This document shows positions 1-13,594 of a DNA stretch of 64,000 nucleotides, in pieces (within the stretch, counting starts at the first letter, position 1; each line of letters opens with the position of its first letter). Source of the stretch: Apostichopus japonicus (taxonomy: Eukaryota; Echinodermata; Holothuroidea; Aspidochirotida; Stichopodidae); contig NC_092571.1 in assembly GCF_037975245.1 (NCBI RefSeq), positions 25,126,564 to 25,190,563 of the forward strand, given 5' to 3'. Below the pieces are notes generated by a model, which was not told where the DNA came from, did not search any database, and worked only from the letters and a program-made list of their open reading frames with translations. A program made the position numbers and the translations under genes.

Positions 1-3000
1 TGCAATTATCTGACATTGAAAACAAATGATTTCATAAAAATCAACTCTGGGAACTTGTGATCATACAATCATACCAGTTATGAATTATTCATAAATGCAA
101 GAAGAATGTGATCATGACTTCTCATTTTAAAATATAGGGTCAGACTGTACTTTGAAGTTGTAATTTGGTGCTCTGTAAACCCGCTTAAAATACTAACTTT
201 TTTTTTTATAGCCGCAGTATTACCTATTAATGTGTATTCCAGAAAAATTGAACTTGATAACAAAGTCTTCTTTATTCGCAGTCAATGAACATTAGAAAAT
301 AATTGAAATAATGATACAAAATGTAATATAAGGTTGAAATTTATAGAATTGGCATGTTCAACTCGTAAACATTGCTGTATCGTATCATGTATCACTTACT
401 ACTTCAATAGGGGGTAGTATTTGGCTTGCTTTTTACGTCGTCGTGACAACTGGGCAATATTTTATCCGTTTTTACTATGCAATGCATACAAGATCATTTT
501 TGAGAGAAAAATTTGTTAAGGTTATGCATAAATGGCCCAAGGGTGCAATATGATAATTTGTAAACTTTCCAGAAATAATGGGGGAACCTTATAACAGTGT
601 TTTATACTCAATCATCGTGAGTGCACGCACTGGAATGTCCCCTTCATCTGGAGAGCAAACTTTAGTATGATATTAAACATGAAAATCAAATTTCTTATTT
701 CTTTTAAAAGATTTCTGGGATGGGATAACAAATATTCAAAATTACTAAATATTGCTTATATTTAAAACCAATCACACCTGCTTTTAAATGAAAGAAATTC
801 AATTTTCAGAATTTAAAAAAATTATATTTCTTTCACTCGAATGAGACTTTCAATGATCCTTCCCCTCACCCTCCTCCCCCTCCCCCGAACAAAATTTTCT
901 GATATATATGCCTGAACTGTTAGACTAAAACCCTTCTGCGCTGAATCTAGAACAAAATTTAAGACAGCTGGATGCATTAGAATATTCTCCTTAGTCTATT
1001 ATGGAGCAAGTATTTCACTGGTTGATGTATTTCGAGTTGACTCAACTTGCCTCCAAATTTTGAAACTTTTCCATATGTGTATCTTTGTGTGAGAGCAAGA
1101 CTACTTGCTTCATCACCCAAAGATATTTTATCTTCTAATCCAAGGGTGATCCTTGTAACTTCCTGGAGTACTTTGATGGGCTAGTTAGTACCTCCATCAA
1201 AAAATACTTTTGGAATTTTCTTTTAACCCATGCTGAACCCTGTCAGAGAATTGAGGTGATCTATTAATAATATCTTTGACCTGAATATAGAGACTGCCTA
1301 TACCAGAGTATCCAGATGCTCTGCTGTATTGAAAAAAAGTCTGTCAGATTTAAGAACTAACAATCACCAAGTTCCCTCCAGAGAGGATAGAAGGAAAAAT
1401 TGCCAGTGACTTTATTTCTGTCCGAAAATAACCCAGATCTTTTATGGAGCTCGGTCTATTATTCTATCTACCTAAGGTAGAAACTAAATGGCATCTGGTG
1501 AGCATATGTTCACAACTGGGAGATGCACAGTCTTATACTTTTGGTAGATTGAAAAGGACTCTCTCTCTCTCTCCTCTCCTCCTAGCTGCAGGGGCTTAAT
1601 TTCAACCATCTGCAATTGACAAAGTCCAGACAGATTTAAAGGGACATTCAGGATATTTAAAATTTCGTATATATTGGTTCATAAAACACTGGGCATATTT
1701 GAATTATAGTTTTCCTGGAAGTGAATGTGCAGACACTGTGGTATCTCTGTGGTATTTCTTAAAGCTTCTTTTCTGGGACGACAGTTATTTAAAGTCAAAT
1801 ATAATTTGTCTGCCTGGGCTGTGTAACTGATCATTTGACATGCCGTTTATTGCTGCTCAAACTTTCCTTTAATAATCATTAAGATCTGGCCTCTCATTTC
1901 AAGTTTTATATAGAGAGAAGGGGGGGGGGGGGGGAGAGACAGATAGTGAGAGACATGGTCAGCTGAGTTTACCACTGAAACCACTTTTCAACTGCCTAAG
2001 GAGTAAGGCCAACCCTTGCGTGTTAGTAACCTAAACCACAATGATGTAAATCTAGAAACTGAGTTAGCATACAATGAACAGACGGACATGCTATTTAGTG
2101 TGTATTAGAAAGTTGCCAATGATTGACTTACTCAAGCCAGTTTCCTGTTGTTTTGCATTAGCATGTCTGCCAATTAATTAGGCAGTAGTATGATCATCTG
2201 AACCTCAAAGCTGTTAGACAAACAAACCATAAACCATAAGTGAGGGTGTTACTAATTGGTTTTCTATCTGAAGGAATTTTTATTTGTTTCTCATAAAAAA
2301 TATCATCAGACTTAGTTTACCATGTAATGTGTTCAAGCACTATATGGGTAAGAATTATGCAAGTATGTTTTGACACAATTGAATTACTCCAATATATCCA
2401 ACTTCTCAAAACAGTGTATTGTGTTTCATCGCAAGGTTATGCAGTGCAGGTTTACGAAATCGGCTGGTTCTTGTTGAAGACATTATTGTAATTATGTAAC
2501 TTTTCTGCTAGATCTCCTCCTTTGATTGACTCAAAGGTGATTAATTAGCCATCAATTAACGATGTTCCCTCCTCGTCTCTTAAAAAATATCCCTGTTGTC
2601 CAGAGATGTTTGTTCATGTTCTTCTTTTTCAAATGAGCCCCAATTCAGCATTCGACAATTCCAGTGGTCTATTTTAATATCCATTGTTTGGTGGAAGACA
2701 TGAGTTTGCTTCATTGTAAAGAGAATTAATGCCTAGAACAACTTTTGAGATGCAATGCAAAAACTTTCTGTAAACTCTTGATATTTTCTTTATGGTCGAA
2801 TCAATGTTTATTTCCATGTTAAAGTATAAGCAGCAGTATATACCAGGCAAAGAGCAAATTACACTTTGAAAGTAAATTTCAACCACTGTAGGTAAAATTG
2901 TGTTCGATGGTGAACACTGTATTATAATCGTGGAGTAATGTGTGTGTGTTTCTTCAGCCAGCCAGTATCAAGATAAATGAGTCACAATGAAGACAGAATT

Positions 3001-6000
3001 GCTTCTTCAACATGAGTCATAACAACATAAAAAATTTAAGAGAAAATTTGCTGCAATTATATCCATGTGAGACTTTCCGTTATGGTTGTGGGCTCAATGT
3101 TTTGTCTGTCTCTCTCGATTGAAATCAGATTCAACAAAATTTCCAAATTTTAAACTTTTAGAAAAAGAAAGAAATGGGTAATAAGAAACACTATAGTTGG
3201 TAGTTCAGATGCCATGCAAACCCCACTACCAAATTTCACAATTCCTGAAAATAAGCGAGCACAAAACGTCAACAAAATTCATTAACGAGCAAGTACAAAT
3301 TGCCTGGTTACCAGTACAACTCTGAAGCTATTTCATAAGCTTTCAGTTATTTTTAAACCATCTTACAGATGCAAATCACAGCATTTTTTCTCTCACTTCA
3401 CCGATCAAGAGATATGTCAGTGTTTCTGCTCCACCCTAGCATTTGTTTTGTTGCTGTATGAGAATCTCGTATTTATCCGTTTCCAACGCTGTGATTTTAA
3501 ACTAAAGTGCTGTGATGTGCTTAGACTCGGGTGTCAAATTCGAGTGTCTTTTCGTACAGTACCCAGAACATACTAAGCATTATTGGTGATTGATGTATCA
3601 CGTCTTATTTTTAATTTTTTTTTTTTTTAAATAGGAAATACTGCATTCCTTACAAACCTAAGTGCAATATGAGCAGTGATTGTTTCACAAGTTTGGTTTT
3701 TTTCCCTCTTTGTTTTCAAAGGAAAAAAAATTACACTATTTGAATGTTTTTTTTTTTATGATCATGTATGAACCAACAAGAGAATATGTAACTATTAATA
3801 TATACATTTCCAAGAATCCATGTTATCAAACGTGATCCAAAAACTACAAAAAATTTTGACATCACAATGGTTATCATGATTTGTAAACTATTTTTATACA
3901 TTTCCAACTTTTTCTCGTTTTTCTGTCGATTTTTTATTTTCCGTTCTGATTGCAATTTCTATGATGTGTATCCTCAGGTACTCACAAATGTAAATTACCT
4001 TTGTAGGTTTTATGTGAGAAAAAAAAAATAAAAAAATAATAATTAGGATGGATTTTTTTTTTTTTTTTGGTTGGCAGTTATTAACAAAAGTCAGTTTTGT
4101 AGTTTGTCTCAGTTTCCTATTCAGCTACTATCGCTTTTCGTGGTTTGACTGGTTAAATTTGAGCCAATCGAAAAAAAAAACAACACAAACTTTGTTTAAT
4201 ACTTTGCTGGGTGTATCGCATGTTAGGAAGTGCCCCATGATGGCAACAAGAAGGGGACCAAGCAAAGTGAGATTACTATCATACATCCGAGGCAGCGGAA
4301 TGCCATCTACGTCATTTCTTTTAAATGAATCATTAGATCACAGAAAGTTTGTCTGTCTCGCTATCATCTTCATCTGGTAAATATTTGGTCATCTCAAGTA
4401 TCTTTGCTTGGTGTCTTCTGATTTGCCTTGTTATTATCTTTGCTTGTAGAGGGCAGAATGTTTGCATAAATTTAATTGGGATTTCTCGAGTGGACGTACC
4501 AAAATGCAATACATACTCTCGCAGTTTAAATGTCAGCTATTAAACCTCTCTGAGGAGATATCACCATCGTGTGTACAATGTGATCTTATTTTTTTTTTGA
4601 ACTGTTGATATTGAGTCCATTTTGTTATATGGACATGCAGAGAGTATGCATGAGTTACCAAAAGGAATTATTATTACTTGCAGACCAGAAAATTGGGGGA
4701 TCAAAGTTAGTTCCACATAAGAGAAAATATCTATGAAAGTTGAAGGCGGAATGAGTTGTGGAAATATCATTCCGAACGAAAGATTAAATAAGCTGATTCT
4801 GCATAAGCTTGATGGGAGAGGACTTTTAATTAAGGTAACTATGACTTTGAACTGTGAATCAGAGTCAAAAGAGTGGTGTTTTAAGTCTCATGTGAAAAAT
4901 TCAGTTTTACCTTCAAAAAAACGTTTCATTATTTACCTCAACTGTTTACATAAACTGGTCAAAATATACAACTCAAGTAACAGATATTATACAAAACAAA
5001 ACACACATACAAAAAATAGAGATGCAAATTTAAAAGTGGTGACCGTGACGACCGTAATTGTTTTTCCTTCTTTCTTCATATTTCATAATTTTTTAGGAAA
5101 TGATGCAATTTTATCACAAGTGAATAATAGTTATTGTCTGCTTTCATTTTAGTTCTGATTTTTTTTTTTTTGTCTCGTATTGTTCTCTTATTTATTGTTG
5201 AAAAAGAACCGAAGTAATAAGCAATTGTTTTAACGTGGCTGATAAACAAAATCAACCTTTGCCATTTTTTCTGTTTTCTGTATTTTTTTTTTTTTATTAT
5301 TATTATTTTTTTTTATTATTATGAAATAACATTTGTGTGTTAAATAAATTATTCTGGTGCCAGGAAAAGCAAAATGAAATAATACTTTGTTTGTATTCAT
5401 TTTATAAATTTGTTGAAGTACAAAAAAAAAAAAAAAAATGATTTTGGCTCACTCTCAAGTATACAATGTCTGCCAAAGCTGTCACCGTTATGACAGGGGT
5501 CGTTCAAACTCCACAGCTGTTTTCTGAAGCAGAAAGGGAACTAATGTCCAGCACACTGCTTAATTAGTGAATACTTGCTTTAGCATTGCACATAAATGTG
5601 CAGAGTAAATCTTTTCTTACACACACAGATGAAGAAGCAAGTACGTAGCATGAGAACTATACCCTAGGCCGTTTGACAGTTTGTTGCAGTGTGCACACAG
5701 CGCAAGTTTAGTATTTTACTACTAGAAAGTCCGCTCTTAAAATAATCTTCACTGCTCCCTCAGATGCCCCTTAATTGTCCCCTAGGTACTCCTTAATACT
5801 TATTAAAAAGTTAAAATGCCCCGGAATTATCAAACTTTGGTACGTGCACGATTAATTTTGCATTCAGGTCTGTCTTTGACCATTGTGTGGGGGGTTGAAG
5901 CAGCATTTTGCATCCTTTTCTATGGTTTTTCTCAACCTCACTGACTCCACGATGCCATAACGACATACATAACAAGCTTATCTATTCAAATCTTACTTCA

Positions 6001-8267
6001 AATGGTGGGATAAAAGTCGAAAAAATTGACAACTTTCAACTTTGTTTTTCTCGAAGATATTTTCCGTTGGGATCCAAATAAACCTCGCCCATAATATGAA
6101 TATTTAAAAGCTACGAACGTCAATGGCCAATGCGTAATACAACACCATGATTGATTGGTGTAGATTGTCTATGGCAGTTGTACCAGGGAGCTGTTATTCC
6201 AGCTCGCTGGTTGGACCAAGTTACCAACTCAACGTTTTGAATCTATTTTAAGCAACGGCTCATAACTAAACCTGCATCTCTGATTGGTTGGATTCAAACT
6301 AGTGGGTTGGGGGAACTGTATGCGATTAATATTAAATATGTTATTTGTCAGAGGACACTTTTCTCATTATCTGCAAATGTCCATAAGTACTCGCCAATAA
6401 ACGATTTTGGCAGCGAAAAAACTTGGCTAATATCTTGGTTTGCTGTTTTGTGATTGATATATGTAAAAAACTTGATGGACTTGTCAAAAAAGTGGAAAAC
6501 AAGGACAAAATGCAAAATGCTGCTTTAAGATAAGTTAAAAACACTACAGCCACCATTAAGTCTTGCAGTTCTAGATTTGTTGCAGCTAATTCAAAAAGGT
6601 TCCAGTTGGTTTTGTTGCTACATCACACCTACAGCTCTATTAGCATGTTTAATAGGTGCAAAGAAAGGGTATACTGTAATCTATACAATTTAGTTACCAA
6701 CAATATCTGAGATATTAGAATACAGATATTAGGTATTTCCTGACACCTAGCAGGCTATTAAGGTATAGGTTTGAGGAAACAGCTAAACCTCAAACCATCT
6801 TCATGAGAGATGCAATATCTGACATTTTGGACAACTGTTTCCTCACAGCCAACAGGCTAATATATTATTTACTGTTTTTGGTTAACCACAATTTCATTTC
6901 ACTGTATAGCATTTAGGATGTGGAAGAGAGGTGAGGAGGGGGGGTGTGGGGGAAGTGGGGTGGGGGAGTAGGCAGGTATACAGATGACCATTAAATACTA
7001 GAGCTGCAGTTTATCTTGAGGAAGTTGAGGATGTCATCTTCTTAAACTTTTGACACACTGTGCCTTATATCCAAAACTGGATCATTCTAGACACAGCAAA
7101 AGTTTCCATGGCTGTGCTGTTCGAGATAACTGGTTAAAGAAGAGCGACATCAAATGTCTATATTCTCTTTAAGTAAAACCCTCTTGTTCACATGCAATAA
7201 TCTGGTGAACACTTCAAGATATATGTTATACTCGATCATAAAGTGACAGATTCAGAAAACATTGTTCTTCTATTTCAAACTTGTTGTATTTTTTTACCCA
7301 TCAACTTTAGGCAATTTCAGAACATCATCATGAAGCTTAATGAACCAATTAAGTTTCCATTTCAAATTAGGAGGGAAGATAAAATAAACGTCTGAAATTT
7401 TCTGATTTCAATCGAGGAGTGTTGACTACAGTCGGATTTGATAAATATTTTAGACTTGAAAGGATTTTTAAGTGCCAACCACGCAAGACAATACATGCAG
7501 AGAAATTAACTGGTTTAAAGCAGCTTATTTACCATAATAAATAGAACATATGAATGGCATACAAAAAAAAAAAACAGTTAACTAAAATATACAAAAGTAT
7601 TTTATGAAAAGGTTATTAATGATGAATGTGATAAATGAAATCATGGATTAAACAATTCTGTTAGATGCCAAAGATCATATTATTTGATCTTCTTGTATAG
7701 TTTCTTAATGATACTGCAGCAAAAAAAACCCGGTTGTGCTATAAAACACACTGCAACAACAATCACATGATGAACTGTACCGTACTGATAAGTGATGTAA
7801 TCACTTCGTCAAAATTCAGGAAAGATTTAAGAAGCAAACTTGACTAGATGCTTTAGATTCCTTTATTTTACATTGGAATTGCAAGGTTATACATTGATTT
7901 AACAGGTGTGTTTCATTTGCCAAACTCAAGCATGCTATTATTCGAATACAATTGGGATGCTTGACACTTGTCCAATGTCAAGGTCTGAAACTGGAAAAGA
8001 AGAATGTTTAAGAGCTGCTTGTCGAAGCAAGGACTGAAAGTGACTGTGTCACTTATATGCCAAGTAATATCCACACATAATGGGATAGACATAAATTTAG
8101 TGTGTATACATATTAGCTTAATACTTCATTCTGTTACAGAAAATTTTGCGTCCCACACAAATTTTGGCCTATCTCAACATTCCTTGTTTTATTTTGGTGA
8201 CTAGCTGCATTACCTTCTATATCAGAACCAGTTACAAAATAACTAACAATCATTCGAAATGAAACCA
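1..8267. other. No supported gene; AT-rich non-coding sequence
   Basis: I see no exon with good splice sites, no RNA gene and no intact element. Visible items are a CT run at about 1559-1580, a G run at 1921-1934, several poly-T and poly-A runs (3610, 4050, 5165, 5290, 5424) and a G-rich patch near 6930-6970. Confidence 0.6.
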
Positions 8268-8760
8268 CCAGATTGTGTACCCCCATATACCTTTGTGTAT
8301 ACATACCCTCATATAATTTTGTGTATACCCCCATGTTCCTTTGTGTATACCCCCATGTTCCTTTGTGTATACCCTCATGTACCTTTGTGTATGCATACCC
8401 CCATGTTCCTTTGTGTATACCCCCATGTTCCTTTGTGTATACCCCCATGTTCCATTGTGTATACCCTCATGTACCTTTGTGTATGCATACCCTCATGTAC
8501 CTTTGTGGATACCCTCATGTACCTTTGTGTTAATCCCCATGTTCCTTTGTGTATACACTCATGTACCTTTGTGCATACACTCATGTACCTTTGTGTATAC
8601 CCTCATGGGCCTTTGTGTAAATCCTTATGTACCTTTGTGTGTACCCTCATGTACCTTGGTGTACACCATCACACACCTTTGTTTATCCAATGTACCTTTG
8701 TGTATACCTTCATGTACCTTTGTGTTATCCTTGTGTACCTATGTGTTTAAGATCCTTATG
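8268..8760. repeat. 22-bp satellite-like tandem array
   Basis: About twenty imperfect copies of a unit containing cctttgtgtatacccccatg. Because 22 is not a multiple of 3, successive units shift frame, and the plus strand stays open in all three frames, giving Cys/Pro/Val-rich repeats such as CVYPHVPL. No start context, splice site or homology suggests a gene. Confidence 0.9.
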
Positions 8761-9140
8761 TTACCTTTTTGTTATCCTTACATAGCTGTGTTATCCTTAT
8801 TTACCTTGTACCTTGTGTAATGCCTTCTGATACCTTGTGTATTTACCTTGTGTAATATCCTTTCATACAGTCGTGTTAATCCTTATACTGTAGTTTTGTG
8901 TAATCCTATGCACTTTTGTGTTAATTACATATTTTCATGCTATCCCGATACGTTTGTATTATCCTGCTCTGAGTTATCCTTAAAAACCTGTGTGTTATCC
9001 GAAAGTACATTCACGATATCGTTTGCTATCACTTTAAACCTTTGCGTTATATACTTCATTGTGTTAATCATTAAAATTATTTTAGCCTGTAACTTTGCGT
9101 AATCTTTTTTAATAACAAGATGTGCTTATCCTTTTATATT
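8761..9140. repeat. Degenerate extension of the 22-bp array
   Basis: Irregularly spaced words such as tgtgttatccttatg, ccttgtgtaat and gcgttatata continue the theme of the array with growing divergence. It looks like an old part of the same satellite. Confidence 0.55.
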
Positions 9141-12100
9141 TGATCCAATTACGACATCAGCTTGACCATGCAATCATGATAATGCACTACGTTGCTATGG
9201 TGATCTCCAGCCACACCCTAAAATATATCGAGGGGGCTGTCATGTCTGTCCTTCTAGTTCCACCAAACTTGACAAACTGAAGTCTCTCAAATATGCCGTA
9301 ATCACACATAATGTAGTGTGACATGCTCACAACTTTAGCACATTTTAGCAATGAAATGTTACCCACCATTGGTTTGGTGACTTGATACGTCTGGTCTTCA
9401 ACCAATCAGATAGCTTCTTTGAAGTATTCAGTCACACCCACTATACTGAGCTAAACCTTTCAGCATCAGTAAAAATTGTATCAAAATCTCCAAAATGGAA
9501 TATACTGGACTATTGCTTAATACAACCCTGATTCTTATCGTAATTATGACAAGATCTTTTGAACCATGATACTTTCAAAACTAGTACAATGGGTGAGATA
9601 TATACTACATCGCTGTACAAAATCTTTGGCAATCTGTAAACGGTATAGATCACATGCATTTCGGACCCAGAACCGTACCTACGGCTCTGTTAGGAACGAT
9701 ATGACAGCGCCCTCAGTTTTGAAACGCTGAAGACCAAGGAAAGCCGAAGCGGACAATTTCATCAAAGTTTGACACAAAGAGTAGTCAAGACTCAGCTTTA
9801 ATTAAGAGGCATCCACTGGAGGGTGTTGTAAAAACATAAAAATAATAAATAAAAATAATCTAAATGAGTTGTTACATTTAAACCATCTGAAGTACCGATA
9901 TTAGGCCTACATGACATGACCTGAGTTGCTATGTTAACATTGCCACTTGCCAGCAACATTTATTTGTTTCTGCTTGAATAAGCATCTCTTGCGATAAAAT
10001 TTGAACACAATTTGCTATGAACCAAACAAAAGGTTGTACCAGTAGATACACCTGTGATATAATACCAAAAAAAAAAACACCCCGCCTAGTTATAATTGTA
10101 TTGTAATCTCCCAAGAGAGAACGAATAATTTGTGTATGTTAAATGTTAAACAATACACATAGTGCAATCGAACTTGCTGCAATTGACTATGTCTAGTTTT
10201 AATACCCAAATAGGAATGTGTAAAACAGCAAGTGTAAAGAAGGATTGTAGGGTTTAAATAGTGAATCATTTATGTGGAGGGGGGGGGGGTGGCGGTAAAA
10301 GGTTTAACTACAGAATTTTGGCACATTTTTATAAGTTTTCTTTACTGCTTTGTCTAGGGGAGGGGGAGGGAGGAGGGTGGGAGAGGGTTGAATTGGATAT
10401 AATTTAATATTGTGTAAATTAGTTGGCCTGACGTTTCCATCCTAGCAGGATCTTTTTCAAAGGCTAAATGACAAGTAACAGTAACAGAAGGGACAACAAC
10501 ATGCACAGTATACAGACAGGTTAATGAGCATGGTGAACACAAAGAGATAGATGTAAGGGGATTAGTAGACAAGGGATGGAGAGAAGAAAAAAAGGAGAAG
10601 AATTTTTTAAATATTGTCTTCATTACCATCAGTGTCATCATTGGTTACACATACAGGGCAGGATTATTATTAGGCAGATAAATCAAGGGTCCGTAGGGTC
10701 CTAAAAGATTAAAGGCCCAGTACGTGAGAACACAAGGCATATCAACTGTTTATTTTGCGGTTGATTTCTCATTTCTTCTTTCAGATGAGATATTTTTCAT
10801 ATAGGGCATGCATGATATTATACCAACTTATCGTCATGTTTGGAAGTTTTGAATTACATATTTTTCAAAAGATTTCGAGACAGAAGAAGGCTAGAATTTC
10901 AGCAGCACTAAAGAAGGAAATTGATGCTGTCAAGTACATGGTTCTTAAGATAAAACATCCTCAATTAGTTGGCTTTTTCTTGGAATGTTAGTAACAGCTA
11001 TGTCATTGACCCGGGTGGGAAGGAAGGGGGTGAGGAGGGAGGGGGTGAGGAGAGTAGCATTGGCAAGGGGTATATGAACCTCGGGTGTCCCCACCCCCTA
11101 TCCTGCCCAAAACAAATTTGCCAAGTTGAAATAAAACCTTAGACCTTAGGGATATACCTACACTCTTTTTAGTTCTACTGACTATAATTTACAATTCTGC
11201 TGATTTTGGGAAATTTGAAAAACCTCGATCAAGACTTCAGGGTGCTTAATTGCCCCATGAAAATCAACATTTTAACCTCTCTTAGGATAGAAATATCAAA
11301 TGGTGAGTGAACTTTGATAATTAATGAACAGACTGACTGCATGACTGGTTTTTGTTAGAGAGAAAAGCAACAAAGGAAACAATGTTCTAAACAATCAAGA
11401 AGGAAGTAGTAGGTATGAGATAGGGGTAAACATGCTTTGAGGGAAATTCCGTTCGTGGAATCTCGATAGAGAGGAAGTTTTTCCTTTGAAAGGTTGTATA
11501 CTATAGTTTTGGATAAATTGAAAGGTGTTGTTCTTTATTTATGATACTTCCTTACAGAAATCATACGACATGCATGCTGTTTTGTGTTCTACAAACAGCA
11601 GATCTATATAATCAGGGAAATTTCTATGATGGATTTATTTATCTCCAAAATCACCATTCTTTGGAAGCCATAGCCGATATCAATCCTTCAATGGGGAAAT
11701 AATTTCTTGCAAATTTTGCTACCAAAAGCTTTTTGCCTTGCCTGCACATGTAAGCTTCGATCATTCAAGGTGCCCAGTATGTAGATAATATATGTACCGG
11801 CCTGCAACCATGTTTGTGCATGAGATCGTTGTACTCATAAACGGCCATTTATTGCAATTAAGCTACTGTTATGCATGTCTTATGCAAACATTGCATGCAA
11901 GCAGGCAGCAAACAATTAAGAAGCTGTTTGTAGGAACAGCATAAAACAAGTGTACATCTAGTATTCATATGTATTTTTGTGTTATTCATATGTAATTCTG
12001 TATGCAAATCTTTATACAAATCTGTATGCAAACCAGTATGCAAGTAAGTCCCAGTACGGATTGTAGCGGTAAGATGCCTAGGTGTTCAAACTATACTTTG

Positions 12101-13239
12101 CTTTATTGTGACCCTAATCTTCACCTTCATCGTCGTGGCAACTCTATCTCTAATGGCATGTGCTGTGGCCTGGGGAAGGGATCTATGTGAATGAAATATC
12201 TCCCTCCTAATTGTGAATATTTTTTGATTATTTTTTGATTTTGATTTTATTAAGTAAAGAAGGATTGTTAGTTGCATACAATGATGGTGTTATAGCTTGC
12301 AATTTTTGAAGTAAGTTGAATATGTTTAAGACTGTATTGTCAGTTTCCTCAAATGTTGGCAATTTTCTGGCATATGTGCATATGAATAACAGGAACAAGT
12401 TTTGGGGTTTTAATGTTCCCCTATTATAACTATTATATAAGAAACAGACATGAATATCCCCCCCCCCCTCCCCCAATAAAAATGATAATAAATAAATAAA
12501 GGAAGAAAAAAATTAAAAATAAATAAAAAGAAGGAAAAAATAAATAGTTTGCAGAAGAAAAACCAAGCTCTGGTCAAAACTTTTCTCTTAGATGTATGCG
12601 GTTTGACATCCTGTCTCCTTTATCCACTCACCGGTGGGATGCATGAATTCTGGTTTTTTATCCTCCCTCCCTCTCTGATGACAACTCCCCACGATGAGTA
12701 AATGAATTCTCATCAATAGAAATATGATCTAGACTAGAGCGATTACAATCCAGTTGCTATGGTTACTGGGTATCGTAACATATTTCTTAATTCACAATGG
12801 TCTTGACTCTGTACTTCAAGAGGGGGAGCGAGTGACATATATCTAGAGAGGGTTTTAAATTTCAAAGAAGAATTAAGGGACAGCTCATATCCACAGCAAT
12901 TACAAAGAAAACCATTACAGGAAGTCATTTGTTTGCCCTAAAACATTAAACACTTGTACTTTCTCGGTAAGTGACTGCATGGATGAATTTAGATAAACGA
13001 CTGCCTTGTACAAGAGCTGTTTCACGTAACAACAAGTAAATGACTGCCTTGTAGGCAATCTGTTTCAAATGGCATTGAGTATTTCCTCTATGAGTTTGTA
13101 GGTCTAATATGTTTTAGTTTGGATGCATGGGGCTACAATGGTATATGAATAATATCTTTCACATGAAAATTAGGGAAGTTGTTTCTTTAATATTTGGGTC
13201 AACTAAAGTGCATTACACCTTTGAAATGGTGTCAGAGGA
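9141..13239. other. No supported gene
   Basis: AT-rich sequence with G-rich patches at 10278, 10360 and 11020, palindrome-like gtatgcaaa words near 12000, and A-rich sequence at 12478-12545. A frame at 10785-10991 follows an AG preceded by a pyrimidine tract but has no recognisable protein. Confidence 0.5.
10396..10520. repeat. Possible dispersed retroelement 3' sequence
   Basis: The stretch around ttggcctgacgtttccatcc, tagcaggatctttttcaaag and gctaaatgacaag resembles a motif I associate with abundant retroelement-derived repeats in marine invertebrates. No coding domain is visible and the family assignment is from memory, so confidence is low. Confidence 0.25.
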
Positions 13240-13243
13240 TTAA

Positions 13244-13590
13244 AGGCATTGAGGACTAGCCCCAAACCGCGCTCTGCAAAAGTTAACTTTCCGTTGCTTG
13301 CAAGTGAAGTTTTCTCGTCGCTACAAAATGCAGACAGTAATGAAACGTGATACCTTGTTATCTTTTATCTAGACCTGAGATGTCCATTGCTGCTATGTAC
13401 ACTGTGTTGTGGGTATTGACCGCAGCTGTATGTACTGACTGTACACTAGTGTCTAATTACCGAAGGTAGCAAGCTATGTGCGTATTTTCTGGGATCGATG
13501 GTGGTGTCTAACACTTCTGTTACACCTGATTCGAAACTAGGTCAGATTACCTGCATTAGACATTTCTTTTTGGGCAAGTCTTCAAACCCT
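13244..13590 (+). mobile_element. TTAA-flanked MITE family, copy 1
   Basis: The element begins aggcattgaggactagcccc and ends caagtcttcaaaccct, with TTAA on both sides (13240-13243 and 13591-13594). The ends form imperfect inverted repeats with consensus AGG..TTGAAGACTCGCCC. TTAA duplication is typical of piggyBac-type insertion. Shared internal landmarks across the family include tgcagacagtaatgaaacg and ctgggatcgatggtgg. Confidence 0.85.
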
Positions 13591-13594
13591 TTAA

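Noticed and set aside
4048-5152. Frames of 110 and 139 codons around 4.0-5.1 kb
   Set aside because: Composition follows the AT-rich background and homopolymer runs, and nothing resembles a domain.
8134-8820. Several 70-160-codon frames in the satellite region
   Set aside because: They overlap in three frames and on both strands and simply translate the 22-bp repeat.
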